In this document: piece after piece, positions 22,771-32,360 of the stretch
Layout: every line of letters starts with the position of its first letter
How positions within the stretch are numbered: the first letter of the stretch is position 1
Source: Arthrobacter sp. ISL-5
GTDB lineage: Bacteria; Actinomycetota; Actinomycetes; Actinomycetales; Micrococcaceae
Assembly (NCBI RefSeq): GCF_018613835.1
Contig: NZ_JAGGPM010000014.1
Coordinates: 29,812 to 93,811, forward strand
Length of the DNA stretch: 64,000 bases
Reading direction: 5' to 3'
Made by a program: the position numbers and the translations under genes
Notes under the pieces: model-generated
Told to the model about the DNA's origin: nothing
Databases searched by the model: none
Seen by the model: the letters and a program-made list of their open reading frames with translations, nothing else

Positions 22771-23610
22771 ATGGGAATCCGTAAATACAAGCCGACTACC
22801 CCGGGCCGTCGCGGCTCGAGCGTAGCTGACTTCACCGAAATCACGCGGTCGACGCCGGAAAAGTCGTTGGTACGTCCGCTGCCCAAAAAGGGTGGCCGTA
22901 ACAACTCCGGTAAGATCACGACCCGTCACAAGGGTGGTGGACACAAGCGCCAGTACCGTCTGATCGACTTCCGTCGCCACGACAAGGACGGCGTCAACGC
23001 CCGCGTTGCCGAAATCGAGTACGATCCGAACCGCACGGCTCGCATCGCCCTCCTGCACTACGTTGATGGCACCAAGCGTTACATCATCGCCCCGAACAAG
23101 CTCTCACAGGGTGACTTCGTGGAGGCCGGCGCCAACGCTGACATCAAGCCTGGCAACAACCTGCCCCTGCGCAACATCCCCGTAGGTACCGTTATCCACG
23201 CAGTTGAACTGCGTCCGGGTGGCGGCGCCAAGATGGCACGTTCCGCTGGAGCTTCTGTTCAGCTCGTCGCCAAGGAAGGCCGTTTCGCCCAGCTGCGTCT
23301 GCCTTCCGGCGAAATCCGCAACGTCGACGTGCGCTGCCGCGCCACGATCGGCGAGGTCGGCAACGCTGAGCAGTCGAACATCAACTGGGGTAAGGCCGGC
23401 CGTATGCGGTGGAAGGGCGTTCGCCCGACCGTCCGTGGTGTCGCCATGAACCCGGTCGATCACCCGCACGGTGGTGGTGAAGGTAAGACCTCCGGTGGAC
23501 GTCACCCGGTCAACCCGAACGGTAAGCCTGAAGGCCGTACCCGCCGCCCCAACAAAGAGAGCGACAAGCTTATTGTTCGTCGCCGTCGTACTGGCAAGAA
23601 CAAGCGATAG
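22771..23610 (+). CDS. rplB: 50S ribosomal protein L2
   Basis: L2 is needed for subunit association and peptidyl transferase assembly. The 279 residues include [19 protein letters not shown] near the N-terminus and [20 protein letters not shown] near the C-terminus, with the conserved histidine of that loop present. rpsS follows after 12 bases. Confidence 0.97.
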   Translation: MGIRKYKPTTPGRRGSSVADFTEITRSTPEKSLVRPLPKKGGRNNSGKITTRHKGGGHKRQYRLIDFRRHDKDGVNARVAEIEYDPNRTARIALLHYVDGTKRYIIAPNKLSQGDFVEAGANADIKPGNNLPLRNIPVGTVIHAVELRPGGGAKMARSAGASVQLVAKEGRFAQLRLPSGEIRNVDVRCRATIGEVGNAEQSNINWGKAGRMRWKGVRPTVRGVAMNPVDHPHGGGEGKTSGGRHPVNPNGKPEGRTRRPNKESDKLIVRRRRTGKNKR

Positions 23611-23622
23611 GAGCCTGGACAC

Positions 23623-23904
23623 ATGCCACGCAGCCTGAAAAAAGGTCCTTTCGTTGACCAGCACCTCTTTGTGAAGGTAGCCAGGGAAAACGAAAAGGGC
23701 ACCAAGAACGTCATCAAGACCTGGTCCCGCCGCTCGATGATCATTCCCGACATGCTCGGGCACACGATCGCCGTGCACGACGGACGCAAGCACATTCCGG
23801 TGTTTGTCACCGAGTCGATGGTCGGGCACAAGCTCGGCGAATTCGCTCCCACGCGGACATTCCGCGGCCATGTCAAGGACGACCGTAAGGGCAAGCGCCG
23901 CTAG
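23623..23904 (+). CDS. rpsS: 30S ribosomal protein S19
   Basis: S19 forms the 30S head surface and the bridge with the 50S subunit. The 93 residues start [16 protein letters not shown] and include [20 protein letters not shown] and [18 protein letters not shown]. Normal family length. Confidence 0.97.
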   Translation: MPRSLKKGPFVDQHLFVKVARENEKGTKNVIKTWSRRSMIIPDMLGHTIAVHDGRKHIPVFVTESMVGHKLGEFAPTRTFRGHVKDDRKGKRR

Positions 23905-23942
23905 GCGCCTGCACTTACGTCAAAGACGAGAGAAGGAAAGCA

Positions 23943-24308
23943 ATGGAAGCCAAGGCAATTGCGCGTCACATCCGCGTAACGCCTATGAAGGCCCGGCGCG
24001 TCGTCAACCTTGTTCGTGGTAAGCAAGCGAACGAGGCTCTGGCAATTCTGAAGTTTGCCCCCCAGGCAGCTTCTGAGCCGGTATTCAAGGTAGTTCAGTC
24101 GGCAATCTCCAACGCCCGGGTCCTCGCGGACCGCGACGGTGTGGCGTTTGACGAAGGTGACCTCATCATCAGCGAAGCGTTTGTTGATGAAGGCCCGACC
24201 ATGAAGCGGTTCCAGCCGCGTGCTCAGGGTCGTGCATTTCAGATCAAGAAGCGCACCAGCCACATCACCGTGGTAGTCGCTACCCCGGAGAAAGAGGAGG
24301 CTCGCTAA
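23943..24308 (+). CDS. rplV: 50S ribosomal protein L22
   Basis: L22 contributes the beta-hairpin that lines the exit tunnel. The 121 residues begin [20 protein letters not shown] and carry the hairpin region [20 protein letters not shown] near 84-103. rpsC starts directly after the stop. Confidence 0.97.
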   Translation: MEAKAIARHIRVTPMKARRVVNLVRGKQANEALAILKFAPQAASEPVFKVVQSAISNARVLADRDGVAFDEGDLIISEAFVDEGPTMKRFQPRAQGRAFQIKKRTSHITVVVATPEKEEAR

Positions 24309-25154
24309 GTGGGACAGAAAGTAAACCCGCACGGGTTCCGACTCGGCATCACCACCGATCACGTATCGCACTGGTTCGCTGACAGCACCAAGGCCGGCCA
24401 GCGGTACAAGGACTTCGTTCGCGAAGACATCCGCATCCGCCAGCTCATGTCCGTTGGCATGGAGCGCGCCGGTATCGCCAAGGTCGAAATCGAGCGCACC
24501 CGTGACCGTGTCCGCGTGGACATCCACACGGCACGTCCGGGCATCGTCATCGGCCGCCGCGGCGCAGAAGCAGACCGCATCCGCGGCGAGCTCGAAAAGC
24601 TCACCGGCAAGCAGGTTCAGCTGAACATCCTCGAGGTCAAGAACCCCGAGATGGAAGCTCAGCTTGTTGCCCAGGGCGTTGCTGAGCAGCTGACTTCCCG
24701 CGTGGCTTTCCGCCGTGCGATGAAGAAGGCCATGCAGTCCGCACAGCGTGCCGGTGCCAAGGGTATCCGTATCGCTTGCTCCGGTCGTCTGGGTGGCGCA
24801 GAAATGTCCCGCTCGGAGTTCTACCGCGAAGGCCGTGTGCCCCTGCACACCCTCCGCGCGAACATCGACTACGGCTTCTACGAAGCCAAGACCACCTTCG
24901 GCCGCATCGGCGTGAAGGTCTGGATCTACAAGGGTGACGTCACCTCCAAGGAACTGGCTCAGCAGGCAGCTGCTGCTCCGTCCCGTGGCCGTGGCGGCGA
25001 CCGTCCGGGCCGCCCGGGCGGCGCTGACCGTGGTGACCGCCGCCGTCGTACCGACCGTCCGGCAGCCGAAGCAGCACCTGCTGCTGCAGAGGCTCCGGCA
25101 GCCGAGGCAGCTTCTGCCGCACCGGCACAGGCAGCAGAAGGAGGACAGGCTTAA
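24309..25154 (+). CDS. rpsC: 30S ribosomal protein S3
   Basis: S3 guards the mRNA entry channel and has helicase activity with S4 and S5. The start is GTG ([20 protein letters not shown]). The KH domain motif [21 protein letters not shown] is near 77-97. At 281 residues it is longer than the common 210-235, owing to an Arg/Gly-rich then Ala/Glu-rich tail after about residue 218. The tail occurs in related actinobacteria; its function is unknown. Confidence 0.96.
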   Translation: MGQKVNPHGFRLGITTDHVSHWFADSTKAGQRYKDFVREDIRIRQLMSVGMERAGIAKVEIERTRDRVRVDIHTARPGIVIGRRGAEADRIRGELEKLTGKQVQLNILEVKNPEMEAQLVAQGVAEQLTSRVAFRRAMKKAMQSAQRAGAKGIRIACSGRLGGAEMSRSEFYREGRVPLHTLRANIDYGFYEAKTTFGRIGVKVWIYKGDVTSKELAQQAAAAPSRGRGGDRPGRPGGADRGDRRRRTDRPAAEAAPAAAEAPAAEAASAAPAQAAEGGQA

Positions 25155-25571
25155 ATGCTTATCCCACGTCGAGTCAAGCACCGTAAGCAGCACCACCCGG
25201 GTCGTTCCGGCGCTGCTACGGGCGGCACCAAGGTCTCGTTCGGTGAGTACGGCATCCAGGCCCTGAGCCCGGCATACGTCACCAACCGTCAGATCGAATC
25301 TGCCCGTATTGCCATGACCCGCCACATCAAGCGTGGCGGTAAGGTCTGGATCAACATCTATCCGGACCGCCCGTTGACCAAGAAGCCTGCCGAAACCCGC
25401 ATGGGTTCCGGTAAGGGTTCGCCGGAATGGTGGGTCTCAAACGTCAAGCCGGGCCGGGTTCTCTTTGAGATCTCCGGTGTCGAAGAATCGGTTGCTCGCG
25501 AGGCACTGCGCCTGGCAATCCACAAGCTTCCGTTGAAGGCACGCATTCTGCGTCGCGAAGGTGGTGAATAG
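25155..25571 (+). CDS. rplP: 50S ribosomal protein L16
   Basis: L16 is a late assembly protein that positions the A-site tRNA. The 138 residues begin [19 protein letters not shown] and contain [20 protein letters not shown]. The ATG directly abuts the rpsC stop. Confidence 0.97.
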   Translation: MLIPRRVKHRKQHHPGRSGAATGGTKVSFGEYGIQALSPAYVTNRQIESARIAMTRHIKRGGKVWINIYPDRPLTKKPAETRMGSGKGSPEWWVSNVKPGRVLFEISGVEESVAREALRLAIHKLPLKARILRREGGE

Positions 25572-25573
25572 AA

Positions 25574-25909
25574 ATGGCAGTAGGATCCAAGGAACTTGCA
25601 TCCGCACAGCTGGACGGTTTCGACAACGAGCGACTCGTTGAAGAACTCCGCAAGGCCAAGGAAGAGCTGTTCAACCTGCGTTTCCAGTCCGCCACCGGTC
25701 AGCTGGAGAACCACGGTCGTCTGCGCGCGGTAAAGAAGGACATCGCACGCATCTACACCGTTCTCCGTGAGCGCGAGCTGGGCATTCGTGCTGAGGTTGC
25801 CGCACCGGTTGTGGAAGCCAAGGAAGAAAAGAAGTCCAAGAAGTCCGCAGCCAAGGCTGAGAAGGCTGAAGAGCCGGCCGAGGCTGAGACTGAGGAGGAC
25901 GCCAAGTGA
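25574..25909 (+). CDS. rpmC: 50S ribosomal protein L29, with long C-terminal tail
   Basis: L29 surrounds the tunnel exit with L23. The core helices are recognisable ([20 protein letters not shown] and [20 protein letters not shown]). The 111-residue length far exceeds the usual 60-80, due to a Lys/Ala/Glu-rich tail from about residue 77. Its stop overlaps the rpsQ GTG start. Confidence 0.95.
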   Translation: MAVGSKELASAQLDGFDNERLVEELRKAKEELFNLRFQSATGQLENHGRLRAVKKDIARIYTVLRERELGIRAEVAAPVVEAKEEKKSKKSAAKAEKAEEPAEAETEEDAK

Positions 25910-26214
25910 GTGAAAAGGACGAGAACGTGACGGAAACTGCTTCCGCAACGGCTACGGCCGCCGAGCGCGGTTACCGTAAGACGCGTCGCGGCTACGTGGT
26001 CTCGGACAAGATGGAAAAGACCATCGTTGTCCAGGTTGAAGACCGCGTGAAGCACGCCCTGTACGGCAAGGTCATTCGCCGCACCTCGAAGGTCAAGGCT
26101 CACGACGAAGAGAACAGCGCCGGCATCGGCGACCTGGTTGTCATCGCCGAGACCCGCCCGCTGTCCGCCACGAAGAACTGGCGGCTCGTGGAGATCCTCG
26201 AGAAGGCCAAGTAA
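25906..26214 (+). CDS. rpsQ: 30S ribosomal protein S17
   Basis: S17 is a primary 16S rRNA-binding protein with an OB fold. The 102 residues include [20 protein letters not shown] and [20 protein letters not shown]. It starts at GTG 25906; a GTG at 25927 is an alternative. It is the last gene of the S10 operon and is followed by a terminator. Confidence 0.96.
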   Translation: MSEKDENVTETASATATAAERGYRKTRRGYVVSDKMEKTIVVQVEDRVKHALYGKVIRRTSKVKAHDEENSAGIGDLVVIAETRPLSATKNWRLVEILEKAK

Positions 26215-26246
26215 CACCTGCAGCATCGCTGTTTTAGCAGCTGCGC

Positions 26247-26283
26247 CGGAAACCCCCGTTCCCTTTGGGAGCGGGGGTTTCCG
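26247..26283 (+). terminator. Terminator ending the S10 operon
   Basis: CGGAAACCCCCG and CGGGGGTTTCCG pair across a TTCCCTTTGGGAG segment that itself pairs partly (26247-26283). The outer stem of 12 bp is perfect; the T tract is minimal. Confidence 0.75.
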
Positions 26284-26697
26284 CGTTTCCGTCGCACAGC
26301 GTCACGTGGTGCCGGGTCTTGGGGGCTGCCCGACGGCGGCGGCCCGGCTTTGCGGGGGAGTGGCGCCCCAGGCGCGCCAAAAGACTGCGGTGCGGAACGC
26401 CGTCGTGGTTTAGCGGAGCCCCCACGGCTGTGATATGGGGGTGGGGCCGGAATGTGCTAGGATATTGAGTTTGTATGGCGCCTTCTGTGCGCCGTCAGCT
26501 CGTAAACAATCGTGCCACGGCATAGTGCCCCCTTGCGCCTGGATGGGCTTGGGAAGCAAATGTTTTTGGCACGGGCGTTTAGGCCTGGTCTGGCAAAATC
26601 CAGGCAGGTCAAGAGACACCCCGATCAACCGTTCCGCAAGGCTCATTCCGTAGGAAGAATTTCGGTCTGAGAACCGGCGCGACGCAAGGAGTAAATA
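26284..26697 (+). promoter_or_regulatory. S10-spc intergenic region with candidate spc promoter
   Basis: No gene is supported in these 414 bases. An extended -10 TGC-TAGGAT lies at 26455-26463; its -35 side is G-rich and poor. The downstream 235 bases would be the leader of the spc operon, ending with GCAAGGAG before the rplN GTG. Confidence 0.45.
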
Positions 26698-27066
26698 GTG
26701 ATTCAGCAGGAGTCGCGACTCAAGGTCGCCGACAACACGGGTGCTAAGGAAATCCTTACCATTCGCGTTCTCGGTGGATCTGGCCGTCGCTACGCAGGCA
26801 TTGGCGACGTCATCGTCGCTACCGTCAAGGACGCAATTCCGGGCGGCAACGTAAAGAAGGGCGATGTAGTCAAGGCTGTCATCGTCCGTACCAAGAAGGA
26901 ACGCCGCCGTGTGGATGGTTCCTATATCAAGTTTGACGAGAACGCGGCCGTGATCCTGAAGGCTGACGGTGACCCCCGCGGTACCCGTATCTTCGGACCG
27001 GTTGGACGTGAACTTCGCGACAAGAAGTTCATGAAGATCGTTTCTCTGGCTCCGGAGGTGCTTTAG
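26698..27066 (+). CDS. rplN: 50S ribosomal protein L14
   Basis: L14 binds 23S rRNA at the subunit interface and is contacted by silencing factor RsfS. The GTG start gives [40 protein letters not shown] and the [20 protein letters not shown] end are typical. 122 residues, normal length, first gene of the spc operon. Confidence 0.97.
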   Translation: MIQQESRLKVADNTGAKEILTIRVLGGSGRRYAGIGDVIVATVKDAIPGGNVKKGDVVKAVIVRTKKERRRVDGSYIKFDENAAVILKADGDPRGTRIFGPVGRELRDKKFMKIVSLAPEVL

Positions 27067-27069
27067 TCC

Positions 27070-27429
27070 ATGGCTAAGATCAAAAAGGGTGACCTGGTTC
27101 AGGTCATCACTGGCGCCAAGGCTGAGCGCGGCGGCGACCGTGGCAAGCAGGGCAAGGTTCTGCGCGTCTTCACCGACACCAACCGCGTGCTCGTCGAAGG
27201 CGTCAACCGCGTAACCAAGCACACCAAGGTCGGTCAGTCGCAGCGCGGCACCAAGACCGGTGGCATCGAGGTCGTTGAAGCCCCGATCCACATCTCCAAC
27301 GTGGCTCTGGTTGACCCGTCCACCAAGAAGCCCACCCGCGTCGGCTTCCGCACTGAAACCGTTGAGCGCAACGGCAAGCAGCGCGAAGTGCGCATCCGCG
27401 TGGCTAAGAGCTCAGGGAAGGACATCTAA
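27070..27429 (+). CDS. rplX: 50S ribosomal protein L24
   Basis: L24 initiates 50S assembly. The KOW motif is [20 protein letters not shown] near the start, followed by [20 protein letters not shown] and [20 protein letters not shown]. 119 residues. The stop overlaps the rplE start by one base. Confidence 0.97.
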   Translation: MAKIKKGDLVQVITGAKAERGGDRGKQGKVLRVFTDTNRVLVEGVNRVTKHTKVGQSQRGTKTGGIEVVEAPIHISNVALVDPSTKKPTRVGFRTETVERNGKQREVRIRVAKSSGKDI

Positions 27430-28010
27430 TGACTGAGACTCTCGAGACTCCGGCAAGCAAGATCGTTCCTCGTCTGAAGACTAAGTACGCGGATTCCATC
27501 AAGAACACGCTTCTTGAGGAATTCAAGTACCAGAACGTTAACCAGGTTCCCCGTCTGGTCAAGGTTGTTGTGAACATGGGTGTTGGAGATGCCGCCAAGG
27601 ACTCCAAGCTGATCGACGGCGCTGTCCGCGACCTCACCCTGATCACCGGCCAGAAGCCGCAGGTAACCAAGGCCCGTAAGTCGATCGCACAGTTCAAGCT
27701 GCGCGAAGGCATGCCCATCGGCGCACACGCAACCCTGCGTGGCGACCGCATGTGGGAATTCGTGGACCGTCTGGTCACGCTGGCTCTGCCGCGTATCCGT
27801 GACTTCCGCGGCCTCAGCGGCAAGCAGTTCGATGGCAACGGCAACTACACCTTCGGTCTGACCGAGCAGGTTATGTTCCACGAGATCGACCAGGATTCCA
27901 TTGACCGCGTTCGCGGTATGGACATCACGGTTGTGACCACCGCCAAGACCGACGACGAAGGCCGCGCGCTGCTCAAGGCGCTTGGTTTCCCGTTCAAAAC
28001 CGAAGCTTAA
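27429..28010 (+). CDS. rplE: 50S ribosomal protein L5
   Basis: L5 binds 5S rRNA and contacts P-site tRNA. The 193 residues carry [39 protein letters not shown] and the [19 protein letters not shown] loop. In many actinobacteria rpsN lies next; here only 82 bases separate rplE from rpsH, too few for it. Confidence 0.97.
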   Translation: MTETLETPASKIVPRLKTKYADSIKNTLLEEFKYQNVNQVPRLVKVVVNMGVGDAAKDSKLIDGAVRDLTLITGQKPQVTKARKSIAQFKLREGMPIGAHATLRGDRMWEFVDRLVTLALPRIRDFRGLSGKQFDGNGNYTFGLTEQVMFHEIDQDSIDRVRGMDITVVTTAKTDDEGRALLKALGFPFKTEA

Positions 28011-28033
28011 TTAGCTACGTAAAAGGTCCGGCT

Positions 28034-28055
28034 GCCCTGGTTCCTCAGGAACAGG
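28034..28055 (+). other. Short hairpin in the rplE-rpsH gap
   Basis: CCCT(G)GTTCC, loop TCA, GGAACAGGG form a nine-pair stem with one bulged G. It lies just ahead of rpsH. In enterobacteria S8 controls the spc operon by binding near this junction, so a similar site is conceivable; the sequence alone does not prove it. Confidence 0.35.
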
Positions 28056-28092
28056 GTGGCGGAAACCGTTACGAGGAAGGGCAAGAGCCCAA

Positions 28093-28491
28093 ATGACTAT
28101 GACAGATCCTGTCGCAGATATGCTTACGCGTCTGCGCAACGCAAACTCGGCATACCACGATTCCGTGTCTATGCCTTACAGCAAGCTCAAGGCACGCGTT
28201 GCCGACATCCTGAAGGCTGAAGGTTACATCGCCTCCTGGAAAGAAGAAGACGCTGAAGTCGGCAAGAAGCTGACTCTCGAGCTCAAGTTCGGTCCGAACC
28301 GCGAGCGTTCAATCGCCGGTGTTCGTCGTATTTCCAAGCCGGGACTGCGCGTATACGCAAAGTCCACCAACCTGCCGCACGTGCTCGGTGGCCTGGGTGT
28401 CGCAATCCTGTCCACCTCTTCCGGCCTCCTGACTGACAAGCAGGCCGGCAAGAAGGGCGTGGGCGGCGAAGTCCTCGCTTACGTCTGGTAA
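28093..28491 (+). CDS. rpsH: 30S ribosomal protein S8
   Basis: S8 binds the central domain of 16S rRNA. The product (132 residues) begins [23 protein letters not shown] 28099 is an alternative start. The C-terminal [23 protein letters not shown]-binding motif is present. Confidence 0.97.
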   Translation: MTMTDPVADMLTRLRNANSAYHDSVSMPYSKLKARVADILKAEGYIASWKEEDAEVGKKLTLELKFGPNRERSIAGVRRISKPGLRVYAKSTNLPHVLGGLGVAILSTSSGLLTDKQAGKKGVGGEVLAYVW

Positions 28492-28509
28492 CGGGAAAGG
28501 AAGAGAATA

Positions 28510-29046
28510 ATGTCACGTATTGGACGTCTCCCCATCACCGTTCCTGCCGGCGTTGAGGTCAAGGTTGACGGCTCTGTCGTCAGCGTCAAGGGTTCCAAGG
28601 GCGAGCTGAGCCACACTGTGGCCAGCCCGATCGAGGTCACCCTGGAAGAAGGCACCCTGACTGTCGCCCGCCCGAACGACGAGCGCGCCTCCCGTTCACT
28701 CCACGGCCTGACCCGCACCCTGATCTCCAACATGATCCAGGGCGTCACCGCAGGCTACGAGAAGAAGCTTGAAATCGTCGGTACCGGTTACCGCGTTCAG
28801 GCCAAGGGATCTGACCTTGAGTTCGCTCTCGGTTACAGCCACCCGGTCAACGTTTCGGCTCCGGCCGGCATCACCTTTGCAGTAGAGGGGCCGACCAAGC
28901 TCTCTGTCTCAGGTATCAACAAGCAGCAGGTCGGCGAGGTTGCTGCCAACATTCGCAAGCTGCGTAAGCCGGACCCCTATAAGGGCAAGGGCATTCGCTA
29001 CGCCGGCGAAGTCATCCGCCGCAAGGTCGGAAAGGCTGGTAAGTAA
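28510..29046 (+). CDS. rplF: 50S ribosomal protein L6
   Basis: L6 lies near the factor-binding site and sarcin-ricin loop. The 178 residues begin [20 protein letters not shown]; the C-terminal motif [16 protein letters not shown] is intact. rplR starts two bases after the stop. Confidence 0.97.
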   Translation: MSRIGRLPITVPAGVEVKVDGSVVSVKGSKGELSHTVASPIEVTLEEGTLTVARPNDERASRSLHGLTRTLISNMIQGVTAGYEKKLEIVGTGYRVQAKGSDLEFALGYSHPVNVSAPAGITFAVEGPTKLSVSGINKQQVGEVAANIRKLRKPDPYKGKGIRYAGEVIRRKVGKAGK

Positions 29047-29048
29047 CC

Positions 29049-29432
29049 ATGGCCATCGCAATTAACAAGAAGCGTACGAACAAGAGCAAGTCTGCTTCGC
29101 GCAGCCGCCGCCAGCTTCGTATCCGCAAGCGCATCTCCGGAACGGCTGCACGTCCTCGCCTGGTCGTCAACCGCTCCGCACGCCACGTATTCGTCCAGGT
29201 TGTCGATGACACCAAGGGCCTGACCGTAGCGAGCGCGTCCACACTGGAAGCCGACCTTCGTGCATTCGACGGTGACAAGACCGCCAAGGCCAAGCGCGTT
29301 GGCGAGCTCGTAGCCGAGCGCGCCAAGGCTGCCGGGATCGAAGCTGTTGTCTTCGACCGTGGTGGTAACAAGTACCACGGCCGGATCGCCGCCGTCGCCG
29401 ACGGTGCACGTGAAGGTGGGCTGTCACTGTGA
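29049..29432 (+). CDS. rplR: 50S ribosomal protein L18
   Basis: L18 binds 5S rRNA with L5. The 127 residues have a basic N-terminus ([20 protein letters not shown]) and end [20 protein letters not shown] plus a short tail. Its stop overlaps the rpsE GTG start. Confidence 0.97.
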   Translation: MAIAINKKRTNKSKSASRSRRQLRIRKRISGTAARPRLVVNRSARHVFVQVVDDTKGLTVASASTLEADLRAFDGDKTAKAKRVGELVAERAKAAGIEAVVFDRGGNKYHGRIAAVADGAREGGLSL

Positions 29433-30157
29433 CGGAAGCAAACAAGGAAAAGGACACTGTGTCTGCAGATCAGAAGGCACCTGTTGCCGTAGCTGCTGAG
29501 GCCACTGAGACCACTGCCCCCGCTGCTGCCGATGACCGCCGTGGTGGCGCTCGTCGTGGCGAGCGTGGCGACCGTGGCCAGGGCCGCGGCGACCGTGGTG
29601 GCCGTGGTGGCCGCGATGGCGGCCGTGAAGCCGAGAAGAGCCAGTTCGTAGAGCGCGTTGTCACCATCAACCGCGTTTCCAAGGTCGTCAAGGGTGGTCG
29701 TCGTTTCAGCTTCACCGCACTCGTCGTCGTTGGTGACGGTAACGGCATGGTCGGCGTCGGCTACGGCAAGGCCAAGGAAGTTCCCGCCGCAATCGCGAAG
29801 GGCGTCGAAGAGGCCAAGAAGTCCTTCTTCCGCGTTCCCCGCATCGGCAGCACCATCCCGCACCGCGTTCAGGGTGAGGCCGCCGCAGGCGTCGTCATGC
29901 TGCGTCCGGCTTCCGCCGGTACCGGTGTTATCGCCGGTGGCCCGGTCCGTGCAGTACTGGAGTGCGTGGGCATCCACGACATCCTCTCCAAGTCGCTCGG
30001 TTCCTCCAACGCCATCAACATCGTTCACGCGACCGTTGATGCCCTGAAGCGCCTCGAAGAGCCGGCAGCAGTGGCAGCACGCCGCGGCCTCCCGCTCGAT
30101 GAGATCGCTCCGCCGGCAATGGTGAAGGCGCTCATGAACCAGAAGGCAGGTGTCTGA
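29429..30157 (+). CDS. rpsE: 30S ribosomal protein S5, with RGG-like N-terminal extension
   Basis: S5 acts in decoding accuracy and mRNA unwinding. The core starts near residue 75 ([20 protein letters not shown]) and has [20 protein letters not shown]. At 242 residues it exceeds the usual 165-200. The first 70 residues are an Ala-rich stretch, then an Arg/Gly/Asp repeat region (about 37-67) made of RGG, RGD and GRG units. The start is GTG overlapping the rplR stop; an internal GTG at 29459 could shorten it by ten residues. Confidence 0.96.
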   Translation: MTEANKEKDTVSADQKAPVAVAAEATETTAPAAADDRRGGARRGERGDRGQGRGDRGGRGGRDGGREAEKSQFVERVVTINRVSKVVKGGRRFSFTALVVVGDGNGMVGVGYGKAKEVPAAIAKGVEEAKKSFFRVPRIGSTIPHRVQGEAAAGVVMLRPASAGTGVIAGGPVRAVLECVGIHDILSKSLGSSNAINIVHATVDALKRLEEPAAVAARRGLPLDEIAPPAMVKALMNQKAGV

Positions 30158-30162
30158 GAGTC

Positions 30163-30369
30163 ATGGCTAAGAACCTGATTCCGTCCGACGCTCAGTTGGA
30201 GATCACTCAGATCAAGTCCGCCATTGGCGGCAAGCAGAACCAGCGCGACACCCTGCGGTCCCTCGGCCTGAAGCGGATCGGACACACCGTTGTCCGCACC
30301 GCCGACGCCGTGACCGTGGGAATGCTCAACACGGTTCCGCACCTGGTAAAGGTAGAGGAGGCGAAGTAA
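30163..30369 (+). CDS. rpmD: 50S ribosomal protein L30
   Basis: L30 is a small 23S rRNA-binding protein. The 68 residues include [20 protein letters not shown] and [20 protein letters not shown], the usual pattern. rplO starts on the next base after the stop. Confidence 0.96.
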   Translation: MAKNLIPSDAQLEITQIKSAIGGKQNQRDTLRSLGLKRIGHTVVRTADAVTVGMLNTVPHLVKVEEAK

Positions 30370-30855
30370 ATGGCAGAGAAGAAAACCGCCGAGAGCGCTG
30401 CTGCTGAAAAGCAGAGCGCGCTGAAGGTTCACCACCTGCGTCCCGCCCCGGGTGCCAAGACCGCCAAGACCCGTGTTGGTCGTGGTGAAGGTTCCAAGGG
30501 TAAGACCGCTGGTCGCGGTACCAAGGGTACGAAGGCCCGCTACCAGATCAAGGCTGGCTTTGCCGGCGGCCAGCTGCCGCTGCACATGCGCCTGCCGAAG
30601 CTGCGCGGCTTCAAGAACCCGTTCCGGGTTGAGTTCCAGGTTGTAAACCTGGACAAGCTCAACGAGCTGTTCCCGGAAGGTGGCGCTGTCACCGTGGAGA
30701 ACCTGGTTGCAAAGGGTGCCGTTCGCAAGAACCAGCCCGTGAAGGTGCTTGGCACCGGCGACATCACCGTCAAGGTCGACGTCACCGTCCACGCCTTCTC
30801 AGCCAGCGCCGCTGAAAAGATCGCTGCAGCAGGCGGAACCACCACCGCCCTCTAA
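30370..30855 (+). CDS. rplO: 50S ribosomal protein L15
   Basis: L15 is a late assembly protein of the 50S subunit. The 161 residues have a short Lys/Ala/Glu-rich N-terminus, then [20 protein letters not shown] and the [20 protein letters not shown] core. A strong terminator follows, so secY is not simply co-transcribed. Confidence 0.97.
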   Translation: MAEKKTAESAAAEKQSALKVHHLRPAPGAKTAKTRVGRGEGSKGKTAGRGTKGTKARYQIKAGFAGGQLPLHMRLPKLRGFKNPFRVEFQVVNLDKLNELFPEGGAVTVENLVAKGAVRKNQPVKVLGTGDITVKVDVTVHAFSASAAEKIAAAGGTTTAL

Positions 30856-30897
30856 GGGATTCATCCCTCAGGGCGATGGGCAGATGCCCGTTGCACA

Positions 30898-30939
30898 AAC
30901 TCCCGGCACGGGGGCCGAGGCCCCCGTGCCGGGAGTTTT
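30898..30939 (+). terminator. Strong terminator between rplO and secY
   Basis: A perfect 17-bp GC-rich stem (CTCCCGGCACGGGGGCC and its complement, 30900-30935) flanked by AA/TT and followed by TTTT. It separates the spc ribosomal genes from secY-adk-map. Confidence 0.95.
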
Positions 30940-30962
30940 CCATATCCGCAGGTCGTCCGGAT

Positions 30963-30992
30963 TGTTCGCATGGCGCAATCAACCGTTAGACT
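30963..30992 (+). promoter_or_regulatory. Candidate promoter of secY-adk-map
   Basis: TTGTTC (30963-30968), 18-bp spacer, TAGACT (30987-30992), placed between the rplO terminator and secY. The same -10 with the same spacing occurs before rpsL. Confidence 0.6.
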
Positions 30993-31049
30993 CGGTTGTT
31001 GGGTTTATTGACCTGCATCACCACACTTATTAACTACTGAGGAGGACGC

Positions 31050-32360
31050 TTGCTTAGCGCATTCGGCCGGGCTTTTCGAACGCCTGATCTGCGACGCAAG
31101 TTGTTGTTCACGCTGGGAATCATCACAATCTTCCGCTTGGGAGCCTTCATCCCCTCGCCTGGTGTGAACTACCAGAATGTCCAGCAATGCTTGTCGACCG
31201 GGCAGACCCAGGGCGGGATCTACCAGCTCGTCAATCTTTTCAGCGGCGGTGCATTGCTGCAGGTCTCCATCTTCGCGTTGGGAATCATGCCGTACATTAC
31301 GGCCAGCATCATTGTGCAGCTGCTCCGGGTGGTCATTCCCCGTTTCCAGCAGCTGTATGAAGAAGGCGCTTCGGGCCAGTCAAAGCTGACGCAGTACACG
31401 CGTTACCTGACCATCGCCCTGGGCCTGCTGAACGCCACCACGCTGGTTTCCCTGGCACGCTCCGGGCAGCTGCTGCCCGGCTGCAACCTGCCCATCATCC
31501 CGGACGACAGCGTCATCACCACGATCCTCATCATCATCACGCTGACGGCCGGCACCGGCCTCATCATGTGGATGGGCGAGCTCGTGACCGAGAAGGGCGT
31601 GGGCAACGGCATGTCGCTGCTCATCTTCACGGCCATCGCAGCCGGCTTCCCCACGTCGCTGGGCGCCATCTGGACCGCGCAGGGCCCGGGCACGTTCTTC
31701 CTCGTCCTCGCCATCGGCCTGCTGACCGTCGCGCTGGTTGTCTTCGTTGAACAGTCCCAGCGACGCATTCCGGTCCAGTACGCCAAACGGATGATCGGAC
31801 GCCGCACAGTGGGCGGCACCAGCACCTACATTCCCATCAAGGTGAACATGGCCGGTGTCATTCCCGTCATCTTCGCTTCGTCCATGCTTTACCTCCCGGC
31901 GTTGATCTCCCAGTTCAACCAGCCGAAGGCAGGGGAGCAGATGCAGCCGTGGGTTGAGTGGATCAACAACAACCTGACCCGCGGGGACCACCCCATCTAC
32001 ATGGCGCTGTACTTCGCCATGATCGTTTTCTTTACCTACTTCTATGTCGCGATCACCTTCAACCCTGAAGAGGTCTCGGACAACATGAAGAAATACGGCG
32101 GCTTCATTCCGGGTATCCGTGCCGGCAAGCCGACCGCGGATTACCTGCAGTACGTCCTGTCGCGGATCACGCTGCCCGGCGCCATCTACCTTGGCTTCGT
32201 GGCACTGATCCCGCTGGTGGCGCTCGTGCTGATCAACGCAAACCAGAACTTCCCGTTCGGTGGCACCTCGATCCTGATCATGGTGGGCGTTGGCCTGGAA
32301 ACCGTCAAGCAAATTGACGCGCAGCTACAGCAGCGTCACTACGAAGGGCTATTGCGATGA
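31050..32360 (+). CDS. secY: Protein translocase subunit SecY
   Basis: SecY is the channel of the general secretion system in the cytoplasmic membrane. The TTG start at 31050 is supported by GAGGAGG at 31039-31045. The 436 residues begin MLSAFGRAFRTPDLRRKLLF and contain about ten membrane helices, the plug region after helix 1, and the cytoplasmic loop motif IRAGKPTADYL before helix 9. The stop overlaps the adk start (ATGA). Confidence 0.97.
   Translation: MLSAFGRAFRTPDLRRKLLFTLGIITIFRLGAFIPSPGVNYQNVQQCLSTGQTQGGIYQLVNLFSGGALLQVSIFALGIMPYITASIIVQLLRVVIPRFQQLYEEGASGQSKLTQYTRYLTIALGLLNATTLVSLARSGQLLPGCNLPIIPDDSVITTILIIITLTAGTGLIMWMGELVTEKGVGNGMSLLIFTAIAAGFPTSLGAIWTAQGPGTFFLVLAIGLLTVALVVFVEQSQRRIPVQYAKRMIGRRTVGGTSTYIPIKVNMAGVIPVIFASSMLYLPALISQFNQPKAGEQMQPWVEWINNNLTRGDHPIYMALYFAMIVFFTYFYVAITFNPEEVSDNMKKYGGFIPGIRAGKPTADYLQYVLSRITLPGAIYLGFVALIPLVALVLINANQNFPFGGTSILIMVGVGLETVKQIDAQLQQRHYEGLLR

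Noticed and set aside
26435..26653. 72-residue open frame in the S10-spc gap
   Set aside because: It begins before the likely transcription start, has no ribosome binding site or recognisable protein features, and lies in a leader region.
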